Positions 8,954 to 18,624 of a stretch of 64,000 nt of DNA are shown one piece after another (position 1 is the stretch's first letter; every line of letters starts with the position of its first letter). The position numbers were made by a program, and so were the translations under genes. Source of the stretch: EX4572-165 sp002254885 (GTDB lineage: Archaea > Thermoplasmatota > E2 > DHVEG-1); assembly GCA_029939595.1 (NCBI GenBank), contig JAOZSQ010000002.1, positions 55,528 through 119,527 on the forward strand, read 5' to 3'. Below the pieces are notes generated by a model. The model did not search any database. It saw only the letters and a list, made by a program, of their open reading frames with translations, and was not told the origin of the DNA.

Positions 8954-9936
8954 ACAAAGTAGTTTTTTTCAAAGATATAGAAAAACTTTCAGAGGCATTA
9001 AGTACTTTTGATATATCTAGGTTTAAGGATGAGTCTGTTCTTGTGAAACTTCATATGGGCGAGGTAAAAAACAAGTTTTTTATTCGGCCCAGTTTTGTAA
9101 GAGAAGTAGTTCAAGAATTATTACATGTTGGTGCTTCACCATTTTTGTATGATACCACGGTTCTATATAATAGCCCTAGGAAATTAGTTTCTGGATACAA
9201 AAAGGTTGCATCTTTACATGGTTTCAATAAAAGAAAGATTGGTTGCCCTGTTGAAATTGATGATGAAGGAATAGATGTTGAAATTGAGGGTAATAATTTT
9301 GAGGTAGGGAAAACCTTGCATTATCAATCTCATATTATCTGTCTTTCTCATGTGAAAGGTCATATTGCAACAGGCATGGGTGGAGCGATAAAAAATTTTG
9401 GAATGGGTGGAGTAACACGTAACACAAAAAAAATGATACATGATGGATCAAAACCAGTATTTAAAAAAGAAGCTTGTAAATATTGTGGGGTTTGTGCTGA
9501 GGTTTGTCCGTTTAATGCCATAAAGGTTGAAAATGATTCCTGGAAGGTAATTCCACGTTCTTGCTTTGGATGTGGTGTCTGTGTTGAAAACTGTCCACAT
9601 GATGCTCTTTCATTTGTAAAGGATAATCTCCAATATCTTCTTGCATGTTCTACCAAAGCATGTGTGGAAAAGAAACATGTTCTCTATATCAATGATATCA
9701 ATCGTATTGCAGATAGCTGTGATTGTGATTCATTTGCAAAAAACACTCTTTGTGAAGATATTGGGTACTGTGTTTCATTGGATCCTGTTGCGGTGGATCA
9801 TGCATCATTAAAATTAATTGATGAAGTAAAAAAAGATGTGTTTCAGAAAACGCATCATGTAGATCCATATAAGCAAATACGATTTGGTGAACAGATTGGG
9901 CTTGGTTCAACGGAATACGAGCTCATAAAGCTTTAA
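8950..9936 (+). CDS. DUF362 protein with two 4Fe-4S clusters
   Basis: A 328-residue protein: an N-terminal DUF362 domain (residues 1-165, including LVKLHMGE and SHVKGHIATGMGGAIKN), then two ferredoxin motifs, CKYCGVCAEVCP (Cys 176, 179, 182, 186) and CFGCGVCVENCP (Cys 205, 208, 211, 215), and a further domain rich in Asp and Cys. DUF362 proteins are iron-sulfur proteins of poorly known function. The ATG at 8950 overlaps the HPS-RraA stop (ATGA), implying translational coupling; an earlier ATG at 8932 is possible. The link to the HPS fusion suggests a redox step in the same pathway, which is inference. Confidence 0.88.
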   Translation: MNKVVFFKDIEKLSEALSTFDISRFKDESVLVKLHMGEVKNKFFIRPSFVREVVQELLHVGASPFLYDTTVLYNSPRKLVSGYKKVASLHGFNKRKIGCPVEIDDEGIDVEIEGNNFEVGKTLHYQSHIICLSHVKGHIATGMGGAIKNFGMGGVTRNTKKMIHDGSKPVFKKEACKYCGVCAEVCPFNAIKVENDSWKVIPRSCFGCGVCVENCPHDALSFVKDNLQYLLACSTKACVEKKHVLYINDINRIADSCDCDSFAKNTLCEDIGYCVSLDPVAVDHASLKLIDEVKKDVFQKTHHVDPYKQIRFGEQIGLGSTEYELIKL

Positions 9937-9947
9937 TAACACTGTTT

Positions 9948-10478
9948 TTAAAGGAATTCAACATGGCCATCGTCAAGATGATACATGGCAGAGATGAGCT
10001 TTAAAGATCCATTTGCTATTGCATCTTGAATTGATTTACTTCTTTTTGGAAGTAAAGTATGCTGACGAGTTAGATTTGCATTAACATGATTGCTTTCATC
10101 AAGGCAAAAACTATCCTGTATTTCTTTTAATAATAAGCTTTCTGAACCCTGTGTTTCTTCTGCTGCTTTCACTGCTCCACAATGTGTATGACCTAGGATT
10201 ATTAGATGAGAGATATTGAGATGATTTACTGCATATTCAAGACTAGCAATTACTGTTTCATCAATTGAAATGTTTCCTGCGATTCTAACAACAAAAAGAT
10301 CTCCAACAGATGAATTAAAAATAAGCTCGGGTATGACCCGAGAATCCGCACAAGTAAGAACGGCAATCTTAGGTGATTGCCCTTCTACATGTTGTGCAAA
10401 GATATCTTTGTATTCTTGTTGATATTGTTTGTTTTTCTCTTGCAACTGTTCAATGAGTTCATCGGTTTGAGTTTGCAT
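9948..10478 (-). CDS. Beta-class carbonic anhydrase
   Basis: Zinc enzyme for reversible CO2 hydration, 176 residues. Zinc ligands are visible as Cys43 (in CADSRV), His97 and Cys100 (GHTHCGAV); the Asp45-Arg47 dyad is intact. The protein is short and resembles the compact archaeal Cab type. The OFA-family transporter lies 23 bp upstream on the same strand, so the two are likely one operon, perhaps linking anion transport to CO2/bicarbonate balance. Confidence 0.93.
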   Translation of the reverse strand: MQTQTDELIEQLQEKNKQYQQEYKDIFAQHVEGQSPKIAVLTCADSRVIPELIFNSSVGDLFVVRIAGNISIDETVIASLEYAVNHLNISHLIILGHTHCGAVKAAEETQGSESLLLKEIQDSFCLDESNHVNANLTRQHTLLPKRSKSIQDAIANGSLKLISAMYHLDDGHVEFL

Positions 10479-10501
10479 ATTTATTTGCCTTTCATTTTTG
10501 T

Positions 10502-11824
10502 TTAGTTGTTGATTTTTGGTTTATATATAAAACCAATAAATGCTGCGATGAAACACATTAATGCTGCAGGAATAAATGCATAAGAGAAACTTAATCCCGC
10601 ATCTTGAATGATTCCTGCTAGAAGTGTGGGTCCAACAATTCCACCAATGGCATATGATGTGAAAACAAAACCATAATTCAAACCAACATTCTCTGCACCA
10701 AATGAATCCGCAGTTGCTGCTGGAAATAATGCAAAGTTTCCACCAAAGTTAAACCCAATTAATGCTGCTGCAATATAGAAAAATATTGGATTTCCAGTTG
10801 TAAAAAAGAAAACTGCCATCATGATACCTTGGAAGATAAACATGGCTATCAATGCATTTTTCCTTCCGATATTATCTGAAATCTTACCCCATACAATTCT
10901 TCCAAGTCCATTGAAAATTGGAAGGCATACTGCTGCACCAATAACTGCAAAATCTAATGCTTCTTGTGCTGTAAAGCCATATCTTTGAAATCCTTCTGTT
11001 GCATTATTGGCAAAGTTTGCAATGTTTCCAATAACCATTAATCCAGCAAGAGCACCTATTAGAAACATGCCCCAAAGCATATAGAATTGCTTTGTTCTTA
11101 GCATTTCTTTTGGTAGGAGAGCTATTTCTTTTTTTGTTTTCCCAGATTTATCTTTTTTTTCAACAGGGTTCCATCCTTTAGGTTTCCATCCTTGAGGTGG
11201 ATTTCTCATAACAAGAGATCCAATTACTACAAGAATTAAAAAAAGAATTCCATAGATTTGAAATGCAGAATCTACATTTGCAACAGTGTAATTTCCAGTA
11301 TCAATTAAACCAGTTATATTAAGAACAGATGGTGGTTTTGCCATAAGAATCCAGATAAAGGCACCAAAACCAAAACCTGCAACAGCAAGTCCTGAAACAA
11401 GTCCTTTTTTATCTGGAAACCATTTTATTCCAACGCCGATTGGTACAACATATGCTAAACCGATACCTGCGCCTCCAATAAGTCCAATTCCAATAAGTTT
11501 TAGAAGATAGTTATTACCAACAGAACCTGCAATTAAGTAACCTATGCCAAGAAGAACTCCACCAAGGAGTGCAATTTTCATTGGCCCATATTTCTTTTGT
11601 AATCTACCACCTATAATAGTAAATATTCCAAATGTTGCAAGGCCTGTGCTGAAAATAGCCTGTGTCATAGTTTTTGAAAATCCAAATGCTTCTGATTGTA
11701 ATGCTCCTGTGAATGCTGACCATGCGTAAATAGCACCAAGTGCTACTTGAATCATGATAGCACCAACAACAACAATCCAACGATTCATAACCTTAATATC
11801 ATCTGATGTTTTTTCTGGTGTCAT
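10502..11824 (-). CDS. MFS transporter, oxalate/formate antiporter (OFA) family
   Basis: A 440-residue carrier with 12 predicted membrane helices. The opening RWIVVVGAIMIQVALGAIYAWSAF-type segment, with its GAIYAWS motif, is typical of the OFA family, as are GGAGIGLAYVVPI and WGKISDNIGRK between helices. A charged loop near residues 210-235 (Lys-rich) separates the two halves. Members exchange oxalate, formate, lactate or related monocarboxylates, and the real substrate is unknown. It is probably co-transcribed with the downstream carbonic anhydrase. Confidence 0.9.
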   Translation of the reverse strand: MTPEKTSDDIKVMNRWIVVVGAIMIQVALGAIYAWSAFTGALQSEAFGFSKTMTQAIFSTGLATFGIFTIIGGRLQKKYGPMKIALLGGVLLGIGYLIAGSVGNNYLLKLIGIGLIGGAGIGLAYVVPIGVGIKWFPDKKGLVSGLAVAGFGFGAFIWILMAKPPSVLNITGLIDTGNYTVANVDSAFQIYGILFLILVVIGSLVMRNPPQGWKPKGWNPVEKKDKSGKTKKEIALLPKEMLRTKQFYMLWGMFLIGALAGLMVIGNIANFANNATEGFQRYGFTAQEALDFAVIGAAVCLPIFNGLGRIVWGKISDNIGRKNALIAMFIFQGIMMAVFFFTTGNPIFFYIAAALIGFNFGGNFALFPAATADSFGAENVGLNYGFVFTSYAIGGIVGPTLLAGIIQDAGLSFSYAFIPAALMCFIAAFIGFIYKPKINN

Positions 11825-12026
11825 AATGATAACCTTTGAGGGGGCTAAAAATAGGAAGTATTTAAAAAGCTTTCGAGAAAATGAAAATGAAATGTTAAAT
11901 AATTGTTATGTTATATAAATTGATAATTATTTATGAGATATTTTATCATAAATGATATAAATAATTATATACAAAAATTGTTACATATTGGTTTTTACAT
12001 AGAATACAAAGCAAGAGAGATTATCC

Positions 12027-12143
12027 TTAGGAGAGTACATTACTAACCATATAAATAAAACCTGTGGAAATCATAAAAACAACAATAAGTATTGCAAATA
12101 TTTTTACAGCCCATTTTTTCAAGAAACGCTTAATATCTTTTAT
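12027..12143 (-). CDS. Tiny membrane-protein ORF overlapping the valS stop codon
   Basis: Just after valS, in another frame, there is a clean 31-38 codon frame ending with TAA at 12027. From TTG at 12122 it reads a basic start (KKWAVK) and one hydrophobic helix (IFAILIVVFMISTGFIYM). The last valS codons contain GAGGTG, a good ribosome-binding site, 5 nt before an ATA codon at 12143. If ATA is used the protein is 38 residues with an extra IKDIKRF stretch. No ATG exists upstream of the helix. The charged start, single helix and well-placed binding site make it look like a real translationally coupled microprotein, but the start is unusual. Confidence 0.45.
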   Translation of the reverse strand: MKDIKRFLKKWAVKIFAILIVVFMISTGFIYMVSNVLS

Positions 12144-14872
12144 GATACCACCTCGGAACTTACAAGTAGATAGAAATCATCAAATGTAATAATTCTTTGT
12201 TTGTCTTCACCTTTGACTTGTGTTTCCATTTTGAGTGTAATTAAACCTTGATTTATAAGGCTTTCATCAGATTTTTCAATTGATTCAACTTGGATGTCAT
12301 TCCATGTGAGATCATTAGATTGTTCAATGATATTAATCAGTTCCTTTTGATGTTCTTTAATATATTTGATGAGTTGTTTACTCTCATTTTTAAATCTTGG
12401 TCCAATCATTGCATAATTTGGAATAATCTCTTTTACAATTTCTTCTACATCAGGTTTTCCTTCTATAAATTGATGATTTTTAGGAAGTTTCAATGTTTCA
12501 GTTATTAGAAATGATTGTTCTTTTAGATGTTTTATGATTTCCTTAGGGGCATAGGTTTTTGTGCTTTCAAGAGCTGCGTTTAAAGCAATCTTTTGTTGAC
12601 TTTTAAATGATCGAACTTCTGAAACGTACTGTTTAACACATTCGCCACTTTTCATTTTTTCATTATCAATAATAATGGATTTAGGCCAGGGCGATATATG
12701 AATACTTTTTAATTGTTCAGATTGTTTAAAGAGATGATCAAATAGCTCTTCTGTGATATGAGGGAAAAATGGTGAAAAAAGTTTCAGCATTCCAAGGCCA
12801 AGATTATAAAGAGTGAATTGAATACTTTCTTTTTCTTTATCATTATAAGTGTATGCTTTTACTAGTTCAAGATAATGATCTGCAAGTTCATGCCATAGGA
12901 AATATTCTATCTGTTTCATTGCAGCAGCATAGTCATAAACATCCATTTGCTTGGTGACCTTTTCAATCATTAGACCATATTTAGATAAAATCCAAGTGTC
13001 AAGCATGGTTAAAGTTTCAGGTTTTTCTGGAATTTGATCCAATGAAATATTTTGTGCCATGAATTGGATAACATTCCAGAGTTTTCGAAGAAGTTTTTTA
13101 CCTCGTATCACATCTTTTTCCCTAAATGCATTATCTTCACCAAGGGAACAGCTTGCTGCATAACAACGAAAAGCATCAGTACCATATTTGTTAATAATCT
13201 CGATAGGATCAATAACATTTCCAATGCTAGCATGCATAGGAGTTCCATCCTCTGAAAGAATAAATCCACCCATCATGATGTTTTCAAATGGCTTATTGTT
13301 TGTAAGAAGGTTACATCTAAGGATTGTATAAAACGCCCAAGTTCGAATGATGTCATGGGCTTGTGGTCTTACTGACATTGGATAGAGTTTTTTGAATTTT
13401 TCATTATCACGTTGCCAAAATGTATTATATAATGGTGATACGGAAGAATCCATCCATGTATCAAACACATCCTCACAGGCAACTAGATCACCACCACATT
13501 TTTGGCATACTGCTACGGGTGGTTTGTCAATTGTTGGATCAACATAACAATCCTCAATACGAGCAAGAACAACCTCCCCACATTCGCCACATTCCCATAT
13601 TGGTATTGGTGTTGCAAAATATCGTTGACGAGAAATCACCCAATCCCATTCAAGACTATTCACCCATTCCTCAAGACGTATCTTCATAAATTCTGGATAC
13701 CAATTCATATCATTACTTGATTTTAATACCATTTCTTTGAAATCGGTGGTTTTTAGGAACCATTGTTTTGCATTAATGAACTCAACAGGCGTTTTACAAC
13801 GCCAACAAACACCAACATTTTGATCTAAATCAAATTGTTTAATAAGAAGATTGTTCTGTTTCATATCTTGAATGATGGTTTGTTTAGCATCTTTTATTGT
13901 CATTCCCTTGTAAGGTCCACAGATCTCTGTCATCTTTCCTTCTTCGTTGATACTCATTTCAAGGGGAAGTTTGTATTTGAAAACCCAGTTTAAATCCTCT
14001 TTATCTCCAATCGTACAAATCATAACTAGCCCCGTTCCAAACTCAGGGTCCACTACATCATCTTCGATAATTTTTACTTCTTTTTCAAAAACAGGTACCT
14101 TTACAATTTGATCAACAAGCCATGGTGCTCGTTCATCAGATGGATTTATTGCAACAATTTGACATGATGGAAGCATTTCAGGTCTTGTTGTTGCTATCTC
14201 AATATAAACTCCAATGTTATCTTTTCCAATCCCTGGAAATTTAGTGATATTATCTGATTGTTCTTCCTTAAAATAAAATTTTATGATGTTTAATTTTGTT
14301 TTATTATCCTTATATGTGACTTCTGCATCAGCCATTGCAGTCATACATCGTGGGCACCAGTTTACTGGAAATTTACCTTTATAGATGAGGTCTTTTTTAA
14401 AAAGTTCAATGAAGCTGATCTGAGTGATGCGTCTATAATATTTTGCATCTGTTTGGTAATAAACACTTGGATCCATGCTTTCTCCAAGGATTTGGAATTG
14501 CTCAATCATTGTTTTTATATTTTTATTTGCAAACTCTGAGCAGAGTTTTGTAAATTCATGACGATCAATGTCTTTTCTAGTGATGTTAAGTCTTCGTTCT
14601 ACACGTTCCTCAATAGGGATTCCATTAACATCAAAACAGAGTGGGAAAAAAACATTATATCCTCTCATACGTTTGTAACGAGCAGCAAAATCAATATGTG
14701 TGTAATGGACAGCATGACCTGCATGAAGGGGACCTGACGCATATCTTGGAGGAACATCAATACTAAAAATTTCTCTATCGTCCTCAAAGTTGAAGTGATA
14801 AACCTTTGTTTCTTCCCATTGTTTCTGCCATTTTTTCTCAATCTGTTTTTGATCATAAGCATTTGATGTCAT
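12140..14872 (-). CDS. valS: Valyl-tRNA synthetase with an altered KMSKS loop
   Basis: Class I synthetase of 910 residues that charges tRNA-Val. The HIGH motif is HAGH (50-53) inside GPLHAGHAVHYTHID. RPQAHDIIRTWAFYTIL marks it as ValRS rather than IleRS. Zinc-type cysteine pairs lie at 173/176, 356/359, 428/431 and 456/459. The loop that should read KMSKS is TPMHASIGN: by alignment of DG-xx-M-xx-S-x-GN, both lysines are replaced (Pro545 and Ala548). The anticodon-binding domain follows from about 600 and the C-terminus is complete. The start ATG at 14872 gives the usual opening. A small membrane ORF begins inside the last codons. Confidence 0.95.
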   Translation of the reverse strand: MTSNAYDQKQIEKKWQKQWEETKVYHFNFEDDREIFSIDVPPRYASGPLHAGHAVHYTHIDFAARYKRMRGYNVFFPLCFDVNGIPIEERVERRLNITRKDIDRHEFTKLCSEFANKNIKTMIEQFQILGESMDPSVYYQTDAKYYRRITQISFIELFKKDLIYKGKFPVNWCPRCMTAMADAEVTYKDNKTKLNIIKFYFKEEQSDNITKFPGIGKDNIGVYIEIATTRPEMLPSCQIVAINPSDERAPWLVDQIVKVPVFEKEVKIIEDDVVDPEFGTGLVMICTIGDKEDLNWVFKYKLPLEMSINEEGKMTEICGPYKGMTIKDAKQTIIQDMKQNNLLIKQFDLDQNVGVCWRCKTPVEFINAKQWFLKTTDFKEMVLKSSNDMNWYPEFMKIRLEEWVNSLEWDWVISRQRYFATPIPIWECGECGEVVLARIEDCYVDPTIDKPPVAVCQKCGGDLVACEDVFDTWMDSSVSPLYNTFWQRDNEKFKKLYPMSVRPQAHDIIRTWAFYTILRCNLLTNNKPFENIMMGGFILSEDGTPMHASIGNVIDPIEIINKYGTDAFRCYAASCSLGEDNAFREKDVIRGKKLLRKLWNVIQFMAQNISLDQIPEKPETLTMLDTWILSKYGLMIEKVTKQMDVYDYAAAMKQIEYFLWHELADHYLELVKAYTYNDKEKESIQFTLYNLGLGMLKLFSPFFPHITEELFDHLFKQSEQLKSIHISPWPKSIIIDNEKMKSGECVKQYVSEVRSFKSQQKIALNAALESTKTYAPKEIIKHLKEQSFLITETLKLPKNHQFIEGKPDVEEIVKEIIPNYAMIGPRFKNESKQLIKYIKEHQKELINIIEQSNDLTWNDIQVESIEKSDESLINQGLITLKMETQVKGEDKQRIITFDDFYLLVSSEVVS

Positions 14873-15166
14873 AGATAGTATTCCTCAAATCAAATTTTTT
14901 ATTTTAAATCATATCTAAGATACATTGATTATATGTTAAGACAAAGTGGTTTTTACATGAAAGCAAAATGATATTTAAATATGTTTATTTCAAAGTAGAG
15001 AAAAGCGTTTTTTTTATGTGGAATTTATGATTTTTTTGTAAATATTTTGAGTTTTTGTCAACAATACTATTATATGAGAATATTCTATGTTATGTTGAAA
15101 GAATATTATTGACAACCTAGAAATAGATTAAATAAGGTTAATAAATATTTTTTTGGGGAATACAAT

Positions 15167-18100
15167 ATGATAGAACCATCAAGACAACTCTGTGATTTTT
15201 TTCTAAACAATACAAATGATATCATTTTTATCGTAGATAAAGAAGGAGTAATTCAATTTGTCACTCCTTCAATTATTAAATCTTATAAATTAGAACCTGG
15301 ATCATTTATTAAATCACAGTTTTTTGAATTAGTTGATGAAAAGGATTTAAAAAATTTTAATAAAAAATTTCAAACCATAGTAAAGAAAAAAACAAATATT
15401 GAAATAAAATCATGTTCTATATGTTTTCCAGGTTCTACAACAAAGAAATTTCAAGTGTTACTACATAACATGATTGATTATTCAACAATTAATGGAATAG
15501 TTATTATATTAAGTGAAATAAAAGCAATTAATCAAAAAAATAGTAGAATACAAGAAAGTATTGATAATTATAAAATATTATTTGAGAATGCCCGAGAAGC
15601 TATTTGTATTGCTCAAGGTGAAAAATTAGTTCTTGTTAATGATTCTTTTGAGAAACTATCTGGTTTGAAAAAAGAGGAAGTTTATAAGAAAAAATTTGTA
15701 GATTTTATTCATCCTAATGATCGAGAAGATGTGATTAATCGATATCATAAACGTTTGAAAGGTAAGGGTGGAGAATCAGGTTATCAATTCCGAATTGTTA
15801 ATCTAAATAATGATATTTTATGGGTTGAAATCCATGTTTCTTTGTTTACTTGGAAGGGTAAACCTGCAACATTGAATTTTTTAATTGATGTCACTGGAAA
15901 AAAGGAAATTGAGGAAAAATATCAGTTTTTATTCAATACAATTCCTGATGCACTTTCAGAAGTTGATTATGAAACAAGAAAAATTATTTCTGCAAATGAT
16001 GAAATGATAAAACGATTCCAGATCCCAAGAGATAAATTGATTGGGATGAATTATAGTGAGCTTTTACCAAATGACATTCATAATGATCGGGGGAGAATTG
16101 GTGAGGAAGTGATGAAAGAAAATAAGATGCAGAAATTTATCGATCAAAGGGGTAATTATTTTTTAGAGAATTCATATATTCCAGTAAAATATCCAACAGG
16201 TAAAAAGACATTATTTATTATTTCAAAAGATATAACTGATATCAAGCAAGCTGAAAAAGAAGTGGTTCTCTCAGAAAATAAATTCAAAGAGATATTCAAT
16301 TCTTCAACTGATGCAATTTTCATTCATGATATAAAAGATTTAAGAATACTTGATGTTAATGATGAGACCTGTAAACGATTTGGATATACTAAAGAGGAAA
16401 TATTAAAAAAATCGGTAAATGATCTGTCCGATACAACATTATTTGATATTAATTCACCTCAATCAATTGAATTAATGAAACAAGTACTTTCGGGAAAAAC
16501 AGTTAAAATTGAATGGTTGTCAAAAACAAAAAAAGGAAAATTATTTTGGCATGAAATAAATGGAAAATTAATTGAATTTGATGGGAAAAAACGATTTCTT
16601 GCGGTTGCACGTGATATAAATGAGCGTAAAGAGGCAGAATTTAAAATCAAAGAAAGTGAACGAAAATATCGATTTTTGTTCAATAGTTCAAGAGATGCAA
16701 TCATGACTTTGATTCCTCCAAATTGGAATTTTTCATCAGCAAATCCTGCCACACTTGAATTGTTTAAAGCAGAAGATGAAAAGGAGTTTGTTAATATTAG
16801 CCCCTGGGATATTTCATCAGAATATCAACCTGATGGATCATTATCATCGGATTTGTCAAAAAAGATGATTGAAAAAGCAATTAATGATGGTTCAAACTTT
16901 TTTGAATGGACTCATAAAACTCTAAAAGGAGAAGAGTTTCCGGCAAGTGTTTTGCTTACTCGTGTTGAACTAGAAAAAGGAAAACCTTTCTTACAGGCAA
17001 CTGTTAGAGATATTTCATATCGGAAAAAAACAGAGGATAAATTAAAAAAATATTCTGAAAATCTTAAAAATCAGGTAGATAAAAAAACATATGAGTTAAA
17101 AGAAACACTTGAACGATTAAAAGATTCAGAGAAGAAATATAGAAATCTGTTTGAAATTGCACCTATAGGTATTGGAATTATTGATAAAAACACAAATATT
17201 ATTGAGATTAATAAAGCATTTAAAGAGATTACAGGGTATCATTCAGAAGGAGATAGACGCCCAGATATTGACTTTGATTTACATTGTGTCAATAAGAAAG
17301 ACCGTGAAATTATCCATCAGAAATTGTTTAAAAATGGTTGTGTAGCTAATTATGAGATACAGTTAAAAAGAGCAAATGGGGAGATATATACTGCTCTTCT
17401 CAATATAAATACTATTCATGTCAATGGAAAACCATGTTGGCTCACTATTGAGCGTGATATCTCAGAATTAAAAATCAAAGATCAAGAGATAAAGAATGCA
17501 TATTCATATCTAGAAAATACGATTAATAGTGCATCGGAAATTATTTTTTCTGTTGATAAAAAATTAAATTTTACAATGTATAACAACTCATTTTTAGATT
17601 TCATTGATGACCATAAAAAGAGAATCAAGGGAATTTCATTGAAATCTTTTATTGAAAATCCATCGGTTATTACTGATTGTATTCATAAAATTAAAAAGGG
17701 AAGAAAAACTGTTAAAGATACGGTCAGTATTAATTCAAAGAATGGCGAAAAACGATTATTTTCTTTTTCTATCACAGGGATAGGAAATGATAGAACAAAT
17801 CCAGAAGGATTTTTATTTATTGGTGTTGATATAACGGTTGATGCTTCTCGTTTTGGAAAAATAAGAGAGGGAATTGGTTATCTTGTTATTGATCCTTCAC
17901 AAAATAAGATTTTTGATTTGATGGAATATTTACAGATTAAGGGTTACAATGGAGCTTTTCATACACGATTGAATCCAGAATACCAGAAGAAAATTAATTA
18001 TGATGATTCTCTAATTCTGGAGCTGTATCCTGAAATTCCTTTTAATTCACCTCCTTCTGAGGATTATCTTCAAAAACAGTTAAACCATATCAAAAAACAG

Positions 18101-18568
18101 GTAGAAACTCATCCTAAATGCTTTATTGTAATAGATAGGGTTGATTATTTACTTACATTTTTCAGCTTTGATATGTTATTAAAATGGCTTTATTCAGTAT
18201 CTGCAATGATTGCAAAGCATCAAGCGATACTTTTTATTCATATTCCACAGGATTTAGTATCTAATGAACAGTTTGCATATCTGTCAGCAGAGTTCTCGCT
18301 TCTTCCAGATCAACATATAGAGAATATTTCATTAGAAGAACCGGTCTATAAAATACTCACATACCTGAAAAGCGAACAAGAAAAAAACGTCCTAGTCTCA
18401 TATCATAATGTTGGTAAAAACTTTAATATCTCAAAAATTACGACGAAAAAAAGATTGGATGAGCTAGAAAAACATGGTCTTATTAGTATTCATGAAAAAG
18501 GAAGGATGAAAGTTATAAGGCTTACTGGAAAGGGTGAAAAATTACTTAATAAAAGAGAAGTAGTTTAA
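15167..18568 (+). CDS. Seven-PAS sensor with DUF835 and C-terminal winged helix
   Basis: A 1133-residue soluble protein with about seven PAS domains in tandem (roughly 10-120, 130-250, 253-365, 372-495, 500-630, 660-775 and 780-900). Several begin with the FxxLFxxSxDAI pattern, and a short coiled coil lies near 630-660. Residues about 905-1050 match the archaeal DUF835 domain (GYLVIDPSQNKIFDLMEYL ... FIVIDRVDYLL). The last 80 residues are a winged helix (ISKITTKKRLDELEKHGLI). There is no kinase or transmitter domain and no membrane segment. It is most simply a one-component cytoplasmic sensor/regulator, though DNA binding is inferred. GGGG precedes the ATG. Confidence 0.88.
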   Translation: MIEPSRQLCDFFLNNTNDIIFIVDKEGVIQFVTPSIIKSYKLEPGSFIKSQFFELVDEKDLKNFNKKFQTIVKKKTNIEIKSCSICFPGSTTKKFQVLLHNMIDYSTINGIVIILSEIKAINQKNSRIQESIDNYKILFENAREAICIAQGEKLVLVNDSFEKLSGLKKEEVYKKKFVDFIHPNDREDVINRYHKRLKGKGGESGYQFRIVNLNNDILWVEIHVSLFTWKGKPATLNFLIDVTGKKEIEEKYQFLFNTIPDALSEVDYETRKIISANDEMIKRFQIPRDKLIGMNYSELLPNDIHNDRGRIGEEVMKENKMQKFIDQRGNYFLENSYIPVKYPTGKKTLFIISKDITDIKQAEKEVVLSENKFKEIFNSSTDAIFIHDIKDLRILDVNDETCKRFGYTKEEILKKSVNDLSDTTLFDINSPQSIELMKQVLSGKTVKIEWLSKTKKGKLFWHEINGKLIEFDGKKRFLAVARDINERKEAEFKIKESERKYRFLFNSSRDAIMTLIPPNWNFSSANPATLELFKAEDEKEFVNISPWDISSEYQPDGSLSSDLSKKMIEKAINDGSNFFEWTHKTLKGEEFPASVLLTRVELEKGKPFLQATVRDISYRKKTEDKLKKYSENLKNQVDKKTYELKETLERLKDSEKKYRNLFEIAPIGIGIIDKNTNIIEINKAFKEITGYHSEGDRRPDIDFDLHCVNKKDREIIHQKLFKNGCVANYEIQLKRANGEIYTALLNINTIHVNGKPCWLTIERDISELKIKDQEIKNAYSYLENTINSASEIIFSVDKKLNFTMYNNSFLDFIDDHKKRIKGISLKSFIENPSVITDCIHKIKKGRKTVKDTVSINSKNGEKRLFSFSITGIGNDRTNPEGFLFIGVDITVDASRFGKIREGIGYLVIDPSQNKIFDLMEYLQIKGYNGAFHTRLNPEYQKKINYDDSLILELYPEIPFNSPPSEDYLQKQLNHIKKQVETHPKCFIVIDRVDYLLTFFSFDMLLKWLYSVSAMIAKHQAILFIHIPQDLVSNEQFAYLSAEFSLLPDQHIENISLEEPVYKILTYLKSEQEKNVLVSYHNVGKNFNISKITTKKRLDELEKHGLISIHEKGRMKVIRLTGKGEKLLNKREVV

Positions 18569-18584
18569 AAAAAAAGAGAATTAT

Positions 18585-18616
18585 GTCAACAGTATGTGCT
18601 GTTGACCATATTTTTT
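18585..18616. terminator. Hairpin terminator between convergent genes
   Basis: A perfect 8-bp inverted repeat, GTCAACAG and CTGTTGAC, with a 6-nt loop (18585-18606), is preceded by nine or ten A residues and followed by CATA and T6. It would act as a terminator on both strands, serving the PAS sensor gene and the convergent gene ending at 18625. Confidence 0.7.
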
Positions 18617-18624
18617 GTTTTATT

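Noticed and set aside
12290..13720. Several antisense frames of 67-89 codons within valS
   Set aside because: They lie wholly inside a strongly conserved synthetase gene and have no recognisable domains or ribosome-binding sites.
12140..14872. Identification of the synthetase as isoleucyl-tRNA synthetase
   Set aside because: The segment RPQAHDIIRTWAFYTIL and the overall length are those of ValRS; IleRS is longer and has a different motif there.
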